Source of the DNA: Streptomyces sp. HUAS CB01
GTDB lineage: Bacteria > Actinomycetota > Actinomycetes > Streptomycetales > Streptomycetaceae
Direction: 5' to 3'
Assembly: GCF_030406905.1 (NCBI RefSeq)
Contig: NZ_CP129137.1
Location: 7,657,501-7,721,500 of the forward strand
Length of the DNA: 64,000 bases
Position numbers and translations under genes: made by a program. Under the pieces are notes generated by a model that was given only the letters and a program-made list of their open reading frames with translations, searched no databases and was not told the origin of the DNA. Below, piece after piece: positions 33,160-42,057 of the stretch (positions are counted from its first letter, which is position 1; each line of letters opens with the position of its first letter).

Positions 33160-34511
33160 CGACGACCCTCACCGACCGCCCGGCCCGCGCCCGGGAACGA
33201 CTGCGGCGCGACGCCGCCCACGTCCTGCTCACCAACTGGACGGGCACCTCGACCGTGCCCTCCCACACCCTCTATCCGCACCAGTGGAGCTGGGACTCGG
33301 CGTTCATCGCCATCGGACTGCGCCATCTGTCGCCCCGGCGGGCGCAGCGCGAGCTCGAGTCCCTCGTCGGCGCCCAGTGGGCCGACGGACGGATCCCGCA
33401 CATCGTCTTCAACCCCCGTGTGCCGCTCGGCGCGTACTTCCCCAGTCCCGACTTCTGGCGGTCCGGCACGGCCGGCCGTGCGGCGGGCGCTCCCGCCGGC
33501 ACCGAGACCTCCGGAATCGTCCAGCCCCCGGTCCACGCGCTCGCCGCCGCGCTCGTCCACCGGCGCGACCCGGCCACCTCGCGCCGCCGCGGCTTCCTCG
33601 AGCGGATGTACCCGCGCCTGGCCGCCTGGCACGACTACCTCCTGCGCGACCGCGACCTCACCGGCCACGGGCTCGCCTCCGTCGTGCACCCCTGGGAGCC
33701 GGGCATGGACAACAGCCCGTGCTGGGACGGTCCGCTGCGCAGGATCACCCCCGCGGCCCCCGAGTCGTTCCGCCGGGTGGACCTCGCCCACGGCGACGCC
33801 GCCGACCGACCCACCGACCTCGACTACGGGCGGTACGTGCGGCTGGCCGCCGACTACCGCGACCGCGGCTACCGCGACGCGGGCACCCCGCACCCCTTCG
33901 CCGTCGAGGACCCCGGGTTCAACGCCCTGCTCATCGCCTCCGAACACGCCCTCGCCGGGATCGCCCAGGAGGTGGGCCGCGATCCGCGCCCGCACCGGGA
34001 ACGGGCCGAGGCGCTCACCGACGCGCTCGTACGGCACCTGTGGCAGCCGAGCGCCGGCATGTTCCTCTGCCGTGACGTACGGGCCGACTCCGTCATCGAG
34101 GACAGGAGCGTCACCGGGCTGCTGCCCCTCGTCGTGCCGTCACTGCCCCGCCGCGTGGCGGAGACCCTGCTGGACACGGTCACCGGGGAGCACTTCGGCC
34201 TCGGGACGACCACCCGCCTCGTCCCCAGCTACGACCTGCGGGGAGCCGCCTTCGACTCCGCCCGCTACTGGCGCGGCCCGGCCTGGTTCAACATCAACTG
34301 GCTTCTGGAGCGCGGGCTGCGCCTGCACGGTGCCGTGTCCGAGGCCGACGCGCTCGGGCGGGCCGTCCTGGACGCCGCCGGCGACTCCCGGTTCGCCGAG
34401 TACGTCGACCCGTACAGCGGCGAAGGCCACGGCGCGACCAACTTCAGCTGGACCGCGGCCGTCGCGCTCGACCTCCTCGCCGCCGACGACACCGGGGAGG
34501 ACGACCGGTGA
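33156..34511 (+). CDS. GH63/MGH1-like glycoside hydrolase
   Basis: A 451-aa (alpha/alpha)6-barrel glycosidase. YPHQWSWDSAFIAIGLRHL (about residues 36-54) and WADGRIPHIVFNP match the MGH1-like (mannosylglycerate/glucosylglycerate hydrolase, GH63) domain; WEPGMDNSPCWD, then YWRGPAWFNINWLLERGL and a C-terminal EGHGATNFSWTAAVALDLL complete it. No signal peptide, so it acts on an imported glycoside. ATGA overlap with the gene before and GTGA overlap with the gene after show tight translational coupling. A small alpha-glycoside such as glucosylglycerate is one possible substrate, by family likeness only. Confidence 0.87.
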   Translation: MTTTLTDRPARARERLRRDAAHVLLTNWTGTSTVPSHTLYPHQWSWDSAFIAIGLRHLSPRRAQRELESLVGAQWADGRIPHIVFNPRVPLGAYFPSPDFWRSGTAGRAAGAPAGTETSGIVQPPVHALAAALVHRRDPATSRRRGFLERMYPRLAAWHDYLLRDRDLTGHGLASVVHPWEPGMDNSPCWDGPLRRITPAAPESFRRVDLAHGDAADRPTDLDYGRYVRLAADYRDRGYRDAGTPHPFAVEDPGFNALLIASEHALAGIAQEVGRDPRPHRERAEALTDALVRHLWQPSAGMFLCRDVRADSVIEDRSVTGLLPLVVPSLPRRVAETLLDTVTGEHFGLGTTTRLVPSYDLRGAAFDSARYWRGPAWFNINWLLERGLRLHGAVSEADALGRAVLDAAGDSRFAEYVDPYSGEGHGATNFSWTAAVALDLLAADDTGEDDR

Positions 34512-36442
34512 GCACACGCCGACTCCTGCTGCACGCCGGTGCCTTCGCGGCGACCGGCCCCGGCGGCGACATCACGGGCACCCGGGGCGCGTCCCCCGAC
34601 GGGCTGTTCACCCGGGACACCCGCCATCTGAGCAGGTGGACCCTCACCGTCGACGGGCAGAACCCCACGGTCCTCGTACCGGCGCCCGCCTCGGGCGACG
34701 GCGCCGCCGTGCTCACCGGGTCCGGCAGCCGTGACGAGCCCTCCGCCTGGACGCTCTTCCGCCGGCAGGCCCTGCGCCAGGGCCGGCTCGTCGAGCAGCT
34801 GCGCGTCACCGCCAACACCGGCCGGGACACCACCCTCACCGTCCGGCTGGAGACCGCCGCCGACTTCGCCGACCAGTTCGAACTGCGCGGCGACGACCGG
34901 CGCTACGACAAGCCCGGCGCCACCCGCACACTCGACCCGCTGCCCGACGGAGCCGCATTCCACTACCGGCGCGGCGACTGGCACGCGAGCACCACCGTCA
35001 CCGCCGACCCGGCCCCTCGCGTCCGGACCGCGGGGGACCGCGCCACCCTGGAGTGGACCGTCGCCCTGCCCGCCCACGGCACCGCCGAGATCACCGTCCA
35101 CGCCACGGCCGTCCCGCACGGCGCCCCCGCCGCCGCGCCGCCGGCCACCGTCGCTGAGGCCGTGGGGGAGGCGCGCCGGGAGCACGAGGCGTTCACCGGC
35201 GAGGCGCCGGCGGTGCCGGCCGGGCACGAGGAGCTCGGCCACGCCTGCCGCCAGGGCCTCGACGACCTCGCCGGACTGCGCGTCCCGGCCACCGGCCCGG
35301 ACGGCGGGACCGTGCAGATCCCGGCGGCCGGAGTGCCCTGGTTCCTCACCCTGTTCGGCAGGGACTCGCTGCTCACGTCGTACTTCGCGCTGCCGTACCG
35401 TCCCGGCCTGGCCGAGGCGACCCTGCCGGCGCTCGCGGCCACCCAGGCCACGGGGCACGACCCGGCCCGCGTCGCCGAACCGGGCAAGATCGTCCACGAG
35501 ATCCGCCACGGCGAACTGGCCCACTTCCGGCAGGTCCCCTACGGCCGCTACTACGGCTCCGTCGACAGCACCCCCCTCTTCCTGGTCCTGCTGCACGCCC
35601 ACGCCGAGCGGACCGGCGACCTCGCGCTCGCCAGGCGACTGGAACGCCAGGCCCGCGCCGCGCTCACCTGGATGTTCGACCACGGCGGGCTGAAGGAGCG
35701 GGGGTACCTCACCTACCGCGCCGACGCCCACGGACTGCTCAACCAGAACTGGAAGGACTCCGAGGGCGCCGTCTGCTTCCGCGACGGAACCCAGGCCACC
35801 GGCGACATCGCCGTCGCCGAGGCCCAGGGCTACGCCTACGACGCCCTGCTCCGCACCGCCGCCCTGGCCCGCGACGCCTGGCACGACCCCGCTCTCGCCG
35901 GCGAACTGGAGTCCGCGGCCGGTGACCTGCGTGCCCGCTTCGCCACCGACTTCTGGATGGCCGACCGGGCGTTCCCGGCCCTCGCCCTGGACGGTGCGGG
36001 CCGGCAGGTGGACGCGCTGGCCTCCGACGCGGGCCATCTGCTCTGGTCCGGGATCCTCGACACGGAACAGGGCCGTGCCACCGGGCGGCGCCTGATGGAG
36101 GACGACTTCTTCTCCGGGTGGGGCATCCGGACCCTGGCCGCCGGACAGGATCCGTACCATCCGCTGTCCTACCACCGGGGCAGCATCTGGCCCCACGACA
36201 ACGCGGTCATCGCCCTCGGCCTCGCCCGCTACGGTCTGCACCGCGAGACCGCCGTGCTCGCCCGCGCCCTGGCCGGTGCCGCCGCGCACCACGACCACCG
36301 GCTGCCCGAGGTCCTCTCGGGCTACCCGAGGGTCCCCGGCGAGGGGCCCGTCCCCTACCCCCATGCCTGCTCCCCCCAGGCGTGGGCGGCCGCGACCCCC
36401 CTCGCGCTGCTCACCGCCGTGGGAGCAGGGGCGGAATCCTGA
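34508..36442 (+). CDS. Amylo-alpha-1,6-glucosidase/glycogen debranching-like protein
   Basis: A 644-aa protein with an N-terminal debranching-enzyme domain (GDE_N_bis type: ASPDGLFTRDTRHLSRWTLTVDG, residues 20-45) and a C-terminal six-hairpin glycosidase domain (PWFLTLFGRDSLLTSYFALPY, GLLNQNWKDS, YHRGSIWPHDNAVIALGLARYGL). Family members are annotated as amylo-alpha-1,6-glucosidases, but specificity is largely untested. No signal peptide. GTG at 34508 overlaps the previous stop. It ends the operon; a strong hairpin follows 14 nt after its stop. Confidence 0.88.
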   Translation: MSTRRLLLHAGAFAATGPGGDITGTRGASPDGLFTRDTRHLSRWTLTVDGQNPTVLVPAPASGDGAAVLTGSGSRDEPSAWTLFRRQALRQGRLVEQLRVTANTGRDTTLTVRLETAADFADQFELRGDDRRYDKPGATRTLDPLPDGAAFHYRRGDWHASTTVTADPAPRVRTAGDRATLEWTVALPAHGTAEITVHATAVPHGAPAAAPPATVAEAVGEARREHEAFTGEAPAVPAGHEELGHACRQGLDDLAGLRVPATGPDGGTVQIPAAGVPWFLTLFGRDSLLTSYFALPYRPGLAEATLPALAATQATGHDPARVAEPGKIVHEIRHGELAHFRQVPYGRYYGSVDSTPLFLVLLHAHAERTGDLALARRLERQARAALTWMFDHGGLKERGYLTYRADAHGLLNQNWKDSEGAVCFRDGTQATGDIAVAEAQGYAYDALLRTAALARDAWHDPALAGELESAAGDLRARFATDFWMADRAFPALALDGAGRQVDALASDAGHLLWSGILDTEQGRATGRRLMEDDFFSGWGIRTLAAGQDPYHPLSYHRGSIWPHDNAVIALGLARYGLHRETAVLARALAGAAAHHDHRLPEVLSGYPRVPGEGPVPYPHACSPQAWAAATPLALLTAVGAGAES

Positions 36443-36455
36443 CCTTCCGCCCCCC

Positions 36456-36496
36456 GGGGTGGCTTCCGGTGCGTCCCCCGGACCGGAAGCCACCCC
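36456..36496 (+). terminator. Hairpin ending the sugar operon
   Basis: Perfect 14-bp arms (36456-36469 and 36483-36496) with a 13-nt loop, starting 14 nt after the debranching-enzyme stop. There is no U-run. Confidence 0.75.
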
Positions 36497-36585
36497 CCGG
36501 TCACCGCGTGGACGTTCCGCGCGTGCCGTGCCGTTCCTGCGTGGCGCCCCGGGTCGGCGCCGCCTTCCGTGGCAGCGTGGGGCAA

Positions 36586-37380
36586 GTGCATGTGGATCTG
36601 AGCGGCAGGACCGCCATCGTCACGGGTTCCTCGCAGGGCATCGGGCTCGCCATCGCCGTCGGGCTCGCCGGAGCCGGCGCCACGACCGTCCTCACGGGAC
36701 GCGGCGAGGAGCGCCTGCGCGAGGCGCGGGAGCGACTTCTGGACCATGCACCGGACGCGCGGGTGACGGCCGTGGCCTGCGACCTCACCACGGAGCAGGG
36801 CGCCGCACGGCTGCGGGCGGAGGTCCCCGACGCGGACATCCTCGTCAACAACCTCGGCGTCTTCGGCCCCGCCGATCCGCTGGAGATCACCGACCAGCAG
36901 TGGCGCACGTACTTCGACGTCAACGTGCTGAGCGCCGTGCGTCTCATCCGCGCCTACCTGCCGGGGATGAAGGACCGCGGCTGGGGCCGGATCCAGAACA
37001 TCGCCAGCGACTCCGCCATCGTCATCCCCGCCGAGATGATCCACTACGGGATGTCGAAGACCGCCCTGCTCGCGGTCTCCCGCGGCTTCGCCAAGGAGGC
37101 CGCCGGCACCGGGGTGACCGTGAACTCGGTCATCGCCGGGCCCACCCACACCCCGGGCGTCGAGGATTTCGTGTACGACCTCGTCGGCCGCGACCAGCCG
37201 TGGGACGAGGCGCAGCGCGCGTTCATGCGGCTGCACCGCCCGCAGTCGCTGCTGGGCCGGCTGATCGAACCGCCCGAGATCGCCAACCTGGTCGTCTACC
37301 TCAGCTCGGAGTACGCGTCGGCGACGACGGGAGGGGCGGTCAGGGTCGACGGCGGATACGTGGACTCGATCCTTCCCTGA
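36586..37380 (+). CDS. SDR family oxidoreductase
   Basis: A 264-aa short-chain dehydrogenase: VTGSSQGIGLAIA (cofactor loop, residues 11-23), ILVNNLGVFGP, catalytic ASDSAIVIPAEMIHYGMSK (Ser, Tyr, Lys) and TTGGAVRVDGGYVDSI at the end. It belongs to the branch with an insert before the C-terminus (FVYDLVGRDQPWDEAQRAF). GTG at 36586 (VHVDLSG) is chosen because homologous proteins begin with that strand. It lies after the sugar-operon terminator and so is probably a separate unit. Substrate unknown. Confidence 0.88.
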   Translation: MHVDLSGRTAIVTGSSQGIGLAIAVGLAGAGATTVLTGRGEERLREARERLLDHAPDARVTAVACDLTTEQGAARLRAEVPDADILVNNLGVFGPADPLEITDQQWRTYFDVNVLSAVRLIRAYLPGMKDRGWGRIQNIASDSAIVIPAEMIHYGMSKTALLAVSRGFAKEAAGTGVTVNSVIAGPTHTPGVEDFVYDLVGRDQPWDEAQRAFMRLHRPQSLLGRLIEPPEIANLVVYLSSEYASATTGGAVRVDGGYVDSILP

Positions 37381-37401
37381 CGCTCCCGCACCTCCGGCCG
37401 C

Positions 37402-37995
37402 TCAGTTCTGCGCCGGGCGCGCCCGTACGTGCATCCGCTCGCCCTGCGGCCCGAACAGCGACAGGAACTCCACGGGGCGGTCACCGGCGTTGGCGAAGCC
37501 GTGCGGGGTGCGGGTGTCGAACTCCGCGGCCTCGCCCGCGCCGAGGACCAGATCGTGCTCACCGAGTGCCACCCACAGCCGCCCGGTGAGCACATAGAGC
37601 CATTCGTAGCCCTCGTGCACCTTCTGCTCGGGACGCACGCCCTTGTCCTTCGACCGGGGAGGCACGATGTGCTTGTAGGCGTGCATGCCCCCGAGGTAGC
37701 GGGTCAGCGGCACATACGTCTGCCCGTTCCGGGTGAAGGGGCGCTGCCGGATGCGGGCGTCACCGACGGCGGGGGCGCCGACCAGCTCGTCCAGCGGCAC
37801 ACCGTACGCCTGGGCCAGCGGCAGGAGCAGTTCGAGCGTGGGCTTCCTCCCGCCGGACTCCAGCCGCGACAGCGTGCTCAGCGAGATCCCGGTCGTCTCG
37901 GCGATCTGGGCCAGCGTGCTGCCGCGCGCCTGCCGCAGGGCCCGCAGCCGCGGCCCCACGGCCGTCAGCACCTCGTCGAAATCCGTCTCCGCCAT
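37402..37995 (-). CDS. XRE family regulator with C-terminal cupin domain
   Basis: A 197-aa protein: XRE helix-turn-helix (ALRQARGSTLAQIAETTGISLSTLSRLESGGRKPTLELLLPLAQ, residues 18-60) and a cupin domain (HEGYEWLYVLTGRLWVALGEHDLVLGAGEAAEFDTRTPHGFANAG, about 125-170). It senses a small ligand or metal and controls nearby genes. It faces the SDR tail-to-tail (21-nt gap) and is divergent from the methyltransferase gene, which is a likely target. ATG at 37995. Confidence 0.9.
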   Translation of the reverse strand: MAETDFDEVLTAVGPRLRALRQARGSTLAQIAETTGISLSTLSRLESGGRKPTLELLLPLAQAYGVPLDELVGAPAVGDARIRQRPFTRNGQTYVPLTRYLGGMHAYKHIVPPRSKDKGVRPEQKVHEGYEWLYVLTGRLWVALGEHDLVLGAGEAAEFDTRTPHGFANAGDRPVEFLSLFGPQGERMHVRARPAQN

Positions 37996-38098
37996 GGAGC
38001 CATTTGCCACCACGGCAAAAGGCTTTGTCAAGCCGAGACTGGCCGGAAAGAACCGTCCGGCCGGGCCCGGAAGGCCCGCGGACGGTTGGATGGTCCCC

Positions 38099-38977
38099 AT
38101 GACCGGAGCAGCCGAGCACGACGCGCCCCTCGACCCCGTCCTGCGGCAGATGATGCGGACCAACGAGGCCAACTGGGACGCCCGCACCCCCGTGCATCTG
38201 GCGAGCGCCTTCTACGGGCTCGGCGAGGCCGGGCCGGGGGCCGACCCCGACCGCTGGTTCGGCGCCTTCGAATGGGAGGACCTCGGCGATCTGACCGGCC
38301 GTGAGGTGCTGCACCTCCAGTGCCATCTCGGCACCGAGACACTGGCCTTCGCCCGGCGCGGCGCACGGACCACCGGGCTCGACATCTCCGGGGCGTCGAT
38401 CGCCGCGGCCCGCGGGCTCGCCGCCGACGCGGGCCTGCCGGTCGACTACGTCCAGGCCAACGTCTACGACGCGGCCCAAGCGCTCGGCGACGAGCGGCGG
38501 TTCGACGTCGTCTACACCGGCAAGGGCGCGCTGTGCTATCTGCCGGACCTCGACCGCTGGGCCGCCACGGTCGCCGGGCTGCTGCGTCCGGGCGGCCGGC
38601 TGTACCTCGTCGAGTTCCACCCGCTGCTCAACTCCCTCGGGCCCAAGCCCGCCCCCGGCGAGGGCTCCGAACTCCTGCTGCGCCACGACTACCTGGGCGG
38701 CCGGGGCGCGATCCGCCGGGACTCGACGTACACGTACACCGACGGCCCGGCCGTGCGGGGGGCGACCGAGAGCTTCGAGTGGATGCACGGGATCGGCGAG
38801 GTGGTCAACGCGCTCACCGGGGCCGGTCTCGCGATCACCGGGCTGCGCGAGAGCGACGAACTGCCCTGGCCCCGCTGGCCGGAGATGGTCCGCACCCCCG
38901 GCGGCTGGTGGCGGCTGCCCGACACGTCGCCCCGGATCCCGTTGCTCCTCGCCCTGCTCGCGACCCGTACGGACTGA
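38099..38977 (+). CDS. Class I SAM-dependent methyltransferase
   Basis: A 292-aa methyltransferase: N-terminal MRTNEANWDARTPVHLASAFYG, SAM motif I EVLHLQCHLGTETLAFARRGA (about residues 64-84), TGLDISGASIAAARGLA (motif II), FDVVYTGKGALCYLPDLDRW (motif for post-I/IV) and LLRPGGRLYLVEFHP. Methyl acceptor unknown. A second in-frame ATG at 38090 gives three extra residues and cannot be excluded. It is divergent from the XRE-cupin regulator and ends 3 bp before the convergent CoxG gene. Confidence 0.88.
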   Translation: MTGAAEHDAPLDPVLRQMMRTNEANWDARTPVHLASAFYGLGEAGPGADPDRWFGAFEWEDLGDLTGREVLHLQCHLGTETLAFARRGARTTGLDISGASIAAARGLAADAGLPVDYVQANVYDAAQALGDERRFDVVYTGKGALCYLPDLDRWAATVAGLLRPGGRLYLVEFHPLLNSLGPKPAPGEGSELLLRHDYLGGRGAIRRDSTYTYTDGPAVRGATESFEWMHGIGEVVNALTGAGLAITGLRESDELPWPRWPEMVRTPGGWWRLPDTSPRIPLLLALLATRTD

Positions 38978-38980
38978 CGG

Positions 38981-39748
38981 TCAGCGCCGCCGGCGGCGCA
39001 GGACCACGGCCACCGCCGCGGCGGCCGCCCCGGCCGCCAGCGCCGCCGGGACGATCCGCCTGGCGACCGGCAGACCCGCGGTCCGTACGAGATCGATGGG
39101 CTCGGCGTTCCGGTCCTGCGCCGCGGGCGCGGGCGGGCCGCCGGTCTCCGCCGCGGCGGCCGAGGGCGTGGCCGGCCCCGAGGCTCCCGGAGCCGCGGCC
39201 TCCCCGGACGTCACCGCTCCGGCCGCGGGGGGCTCCGCGCCCGTCCCCGCTTCCGCCGGCCCCGTGCCCCGACCGGCGCTGGTGCCCGCGGCCCCCGCAC
39301 CGGGCGCCCCGGCGAGCCGCTCGGCCAGACAGTCCGCGAACCGGCCCACGAGCTTGTCGCCCACCTCGGCGATCACACCCCGCCCGATCTGGGCCGGCCG
39401 CCCGGTCACCGCGAAGTCCGTGAGCACGGCCACGGCCGTCCCCTCGCCGGAGGCGGTGAGCCCGGCCGTGACGGTCGCCCGCGCGGTGCCCTGCCCCCGC
39501 ACCTCCTTGCCGCTCGCCTTCAGCACCATCCGGTGCGCGGCCTCGTCCCGCTCCTCGAACACGGCGGTGCCCCGGTACGTCAGCGTGACCGGGCCCACCT
39601 TGACCTTCACCGTGCCGGTGATCTCCTCCCCGTCGAACTCCTGGACGGTGGTACCGGGCAGACAGGGCGCCACCCGCTCGATGTCGAGGAGCGTCCGCCA
39701 GGCCTCCTCGACCGGTACGGGGACGGTGAACTCGTGCCGCAGTTCCAT
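38981..39748 (-). CDS. coxG: CoxG-like SRPBCC protein with C-terminal membrane anchor
   Basis: A 255-aa protein: residues 1-145 are a START/SRPBCC domain of CoxG type (FTVPVPVEEAWRTLLDIERVAPCLPG, GPVTLTYRGTAVFEERD, TDFAVTGRPAQIGRGVIAEVGDKLV), followed by an Ala/Pro-rich linker and one C-terminal transmembrane helix (ALAAGAAAAAVAVVL) with an RRRRR tail. CoxG is thought to tether CO dehydrogenase-type enzymes to the membrane or deliver electrons to quinone. It is the last gene of the Cox-like operon, 32 nt after the XdhC gene. Confidence 0.88.
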   Translation of the reverse strand: MELRHEFTVPVPVEEAWRTLLDIERVAPCLPGTTVQEFDGEEITGTVKVKVGPVTLTYRGTAVFEERDEAAHRMVLKASGKEVRGQGTARATVTAGLTASGEGTAVAVLTDFAVTGRPAQIGRGVIAEVGDKLVGRFADCLAERLAGAPGAGAAGTSAGRGTGPAEAGTGAEPPAAGAVTSGEAAAPGASGPATPSAAAAETGGPPAPAAQDRNAEPIDLVRTAGLPVARRIVPAALAAGAAAAAVAVVLRRRRR

Positions 39749-39780
39749 GCTCCGCTCCGTTCCTCGTCACTCGCCGGTGG

Positions 39781-40911
39781 TCACCGATGCCGCCCCGGTG
39801 TCGCCGGGGCCGACCCGGCCGGATGGATCGCCCCGGCCGTCTCCGTCAGCGGCGCGCCGCTGCCGCCCCACCGCAGCGCCACGATCTCCGCCGCCACGGA
39901 CACGGCGACCTCCTCGGGGGTCCGGGCCCCCAGGTCCAGACCCACCGGCGAGCGCAGCCGGGCCAGCTGCTCCTCGCCCAGCCCGGCCTCGCGCAGCCGC
40001 TTGGTCCGGTCGTCGTGCGTGCGGCGGCTGCCCATGGCGCCGATGTACGCGGCCGGCCGGCGCAGCGCCTGCTCCAGCAGGGGCACGTCGAACTTCGGAT
40101 CGTGCGTCAGGACGCAGATGACCGTGCGCGCGTCGGTCTCCGTGCGGTCCAGGTAGCGGTGCGGCCAGTCCACGACGACCTCGACGCCTTCCGGGAACCG
40201 CTTGGGTGTGGCGAACACCGGACGCGCGTCGCACACCGTCACCCGGTAGCCGAGGAAGTCGCCGATCCGGGCGACGGCCGCCGCGTAGTCGATGGCCCCG
40301 AAGACCAGCATCCGCGGCGGCGGCGCGAACGAGTGCAGGAAGACCGAGACGTCGTCCTCGCGGCGCTGTCCCCGCGGCCCGTAGTGCCGCACACCGGTCG
40401 AGCCCTGGGCGAGACCGCCGCGCGCGTCGGCCACGACCGCCGCGTCCAGCCCCTCGGAGCGGAGCGATCCGGCCACGCCGTCCGCCCACACCGCGAGCGT
40501 GGCGCCGCGCGGCGCGGGGCCGTCGGTCACGGTCGCCACCGTCACCGGACGGTGCGCGGCGACCGACTCGGCAACCGCCCCGAACACCGCGTCGGTGTCC
40601 GGTGAGACGGCCCGTACCAGCAGCGTGATCTCACCGCCGCAGGTCAGCCCGACCGCGAACGCGTCCTCGTCGCTGTACCCGAAGGTGTGCAGCCGCGCCG
40701 CCCCGTCTGCCAGGACCTCCTGCGCCATCTCGAAGACCGCGCCCTCCACACAACCGCCGGACACGCTGCCCACGACCTCGTCGTCCGGGCCGACGGCCAT
40801 CGCCGCGCCGGGCCCGCGCGGCGCGCTGCGGCTCACCGACACCACCGTGGCCAGTCCGAACGGCTCGCCCTCGGCGTACCAGCGGCTCAGGGCGGGCAGA
40901 ATCTCACGCAT
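39781..40911 (-). CDS. XdhC/CoxI family molybdenum-cofactor maturation protein
   Basis: A 376-aa XdhC family protein that binds molybdenum cofactor and loads the hydroxylase with its sulfurated form. Two blocks are clear: the N-terminal XdhC_CoxI domain (GLATVVSVSRSAPRGPGAAMAV, GSVSGGCVEGAVFEMAQEVLADG) and the C-terminal Rossmann domain (MLVFGAIDYAAAVARIGDFLGYRVTVCDARPVFATPKRFP, then YIGAMGSRRTHDDRTKRL and GLDLGARTPEEVAVSVAAEIVA). Its ATG overlaps the VWA gene stop by 8 nt. It is needed for activity of the L subunit encoded upstream. Confidence 0.92.
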   Translation of the reverse strand: MREILPALSRWYAEGEPFGLATVVSVSRSAPRGPGAAMAVGPDDEVVGSVSGGCVEGAVFEMAQEVLADGAARLHTFGYSDEDAFAVGLTCGGEITLLVRAVSPDTDAVFGAVAESVAAHRPVTVATVTDGPAPRGATLAVWADGVAGSLRSEGLDAAVVADARGGLAQGSTGVRHYGPRGQRREDDVSVFLHSFAPPPRMLVFGAIDYAAAVARIGDFLGYRVTVCDARPVFATPKRFPEGVEVVVDWPHRYLDRTETDARTVICVLTHDPKFDVPLLEQALRRPAAYIGAMGSRRTHDDRTKRLREAGLGEEQLARLRSPVGLDLGARTPEEVAVSVAAEIVALRWGGSGAPLTETAGAIHPAGSAPATPGRHR

Positions 40912-42052
40912 CCTCGGCTCCTCTCACCACCGCGGCGAGGTGCTCCAGCGCCGCCAGACTGTGTCCCTCGACGAACGCGTCGACACTGGGCAGCGCCGCC
41001 GCCATGCCGGCCGCCAGCGGCGCGTAACCCGGCCGGGCCTTGCGCGGATTGGCCCACACCACCCGGTGGGCCAGCCGGCGCAGCCGGCGCATCTGGGCCG
41101 CGAGGAGGGCCGGATCGCCGCGCTCCCAGCCGTCGGACAGCACCACGACCACCGCGCCGCGCGCCATCCCGCGCTGCCCCCAGCGGTCGAGGAAGGCCCG
41201 CAGCATCTCGCCGAGCCGGGTGCCCCCGCGCCAGTCCGGGACGGCTGCGGCGACCGCCGCCAGCGCGGTCTCCGGGTCGCGTCGCTCCAGCGCGGAGGTC
41301 ACCCGCGTCAGCCGGGTGCCGACCGTGAACACCTCGGTGGCCGCCCTCGACCCCGCGGGCCCGCGGTGCGCCGCGGCGTGTGCGAACCGCAGCAGCGCGT
41401 CCGCGTACGGGGCCATCGACCCGCTCACGTCCACCAGCAGCACCACGCGTCGGGGTCGTTCGGCCCGCGCCCGCCGGCGCAGCCGCGCCGGCTCCCCGCC
41501 GCGGCGCAGCCACTCCCGCACCGTCCGCCGGGGATCGACGACGCCGCGCCGGGCAGGCCGCAGCCGCGCGGAACGACGCGGCTCGCCCCGCAGCGCGAAC
41601 GCCGCCAGCAGCCGCCGCACCTGCTCGCGTTCGGCGACCGTCAGCGACGCGACGTCGCGATGGCGCAGCACCTCCGCGGAGCTGGCCAGGGCCGCGGCCG
41701 CGGCCGGCCGGCGGTCGTCCTCGCCCGCGCCGCCGGGGAGACGGTCCGTCTCCCGCACGACGAGCCGCGGTGGCGGGGGAGTGGGCGGCAGCGGCCGGGC
41801 ACGCGGTCCCGGAGGCCGGTCGCGCGGCCCGAAGTAGGCGGCGAACACACGCTCGTAGCGTTCGAGATCGTCCTGTGCGCCGCACAGCGTCAGCCTCCCG
41901 GCCCAGTACACGCCGGTCCGCCGCCGCGGCCCCAGCACATCGAGTGCCCGCAGGAACGTCTGCACCCGGTCCGGCCCGGCGTCCACTCCCGCCGCGCGGA
42001 GCGCACGCGCGAACCCCACCAGCACCGCGGTACCGCCGTCGGTCGCCGTCAT
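40904..42052 (-). CDS. coxE: VWA domain-containing CoxE-like protein
   Basis: A 382-aa protein of the CoxE/DUF58-like VWA class: a disordered Pro-rich linker follows the helical N-terminus, then a VWA domain with MIDAS residues DVSGSMAPYADALLRFAHAAA (about residues 215-235), VFTVGTRLTRVTSAL and VVVLSDGWERGDPALLAAQM. In Oligotropha, CoxE works with the AAA+ protein CoxD to build the Mo-Cu (CuSMoO2) active site. It lies 5 nt after the MoxR-type gene and overlaps the XdhC gene. ATG at 42052. Confidence 0.9.
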   Translation of the reverse strand: MTATDGGTAVLVGFARALRAAGVDAGPDRVQTFLRALDVLGPRRRTGVYWAGRLTLCGAQDDLERYERVFAAYFGPRDRPPGPRARPLPPTPPPPRLVVRETDRLPGGAGEDDRRPAAAAALASSAEVLRHRDVASLTVAEREQVRRLLAAFALRGEPRRSARLRPARRGVVDPRRTVREWLRRGGEPARLRRRARAERPRRVVLLVDVSGSMAPYADALLRFAHAAAHRGPAGSRAATEVFTVGTRLTRVTSALERRDPETALAAVAAAVPDWRGGTRLGEMLRAFLDRWGQRGMARGAVVVVLSDGWERGDPALLAAQMRRLRRLAHRVVWANPRKARPGYAPLAAGMAAALPSVDAFVEGHSLAALEHLAAVVRGAEDA

Positions 42053-42057
42053 CGGCC

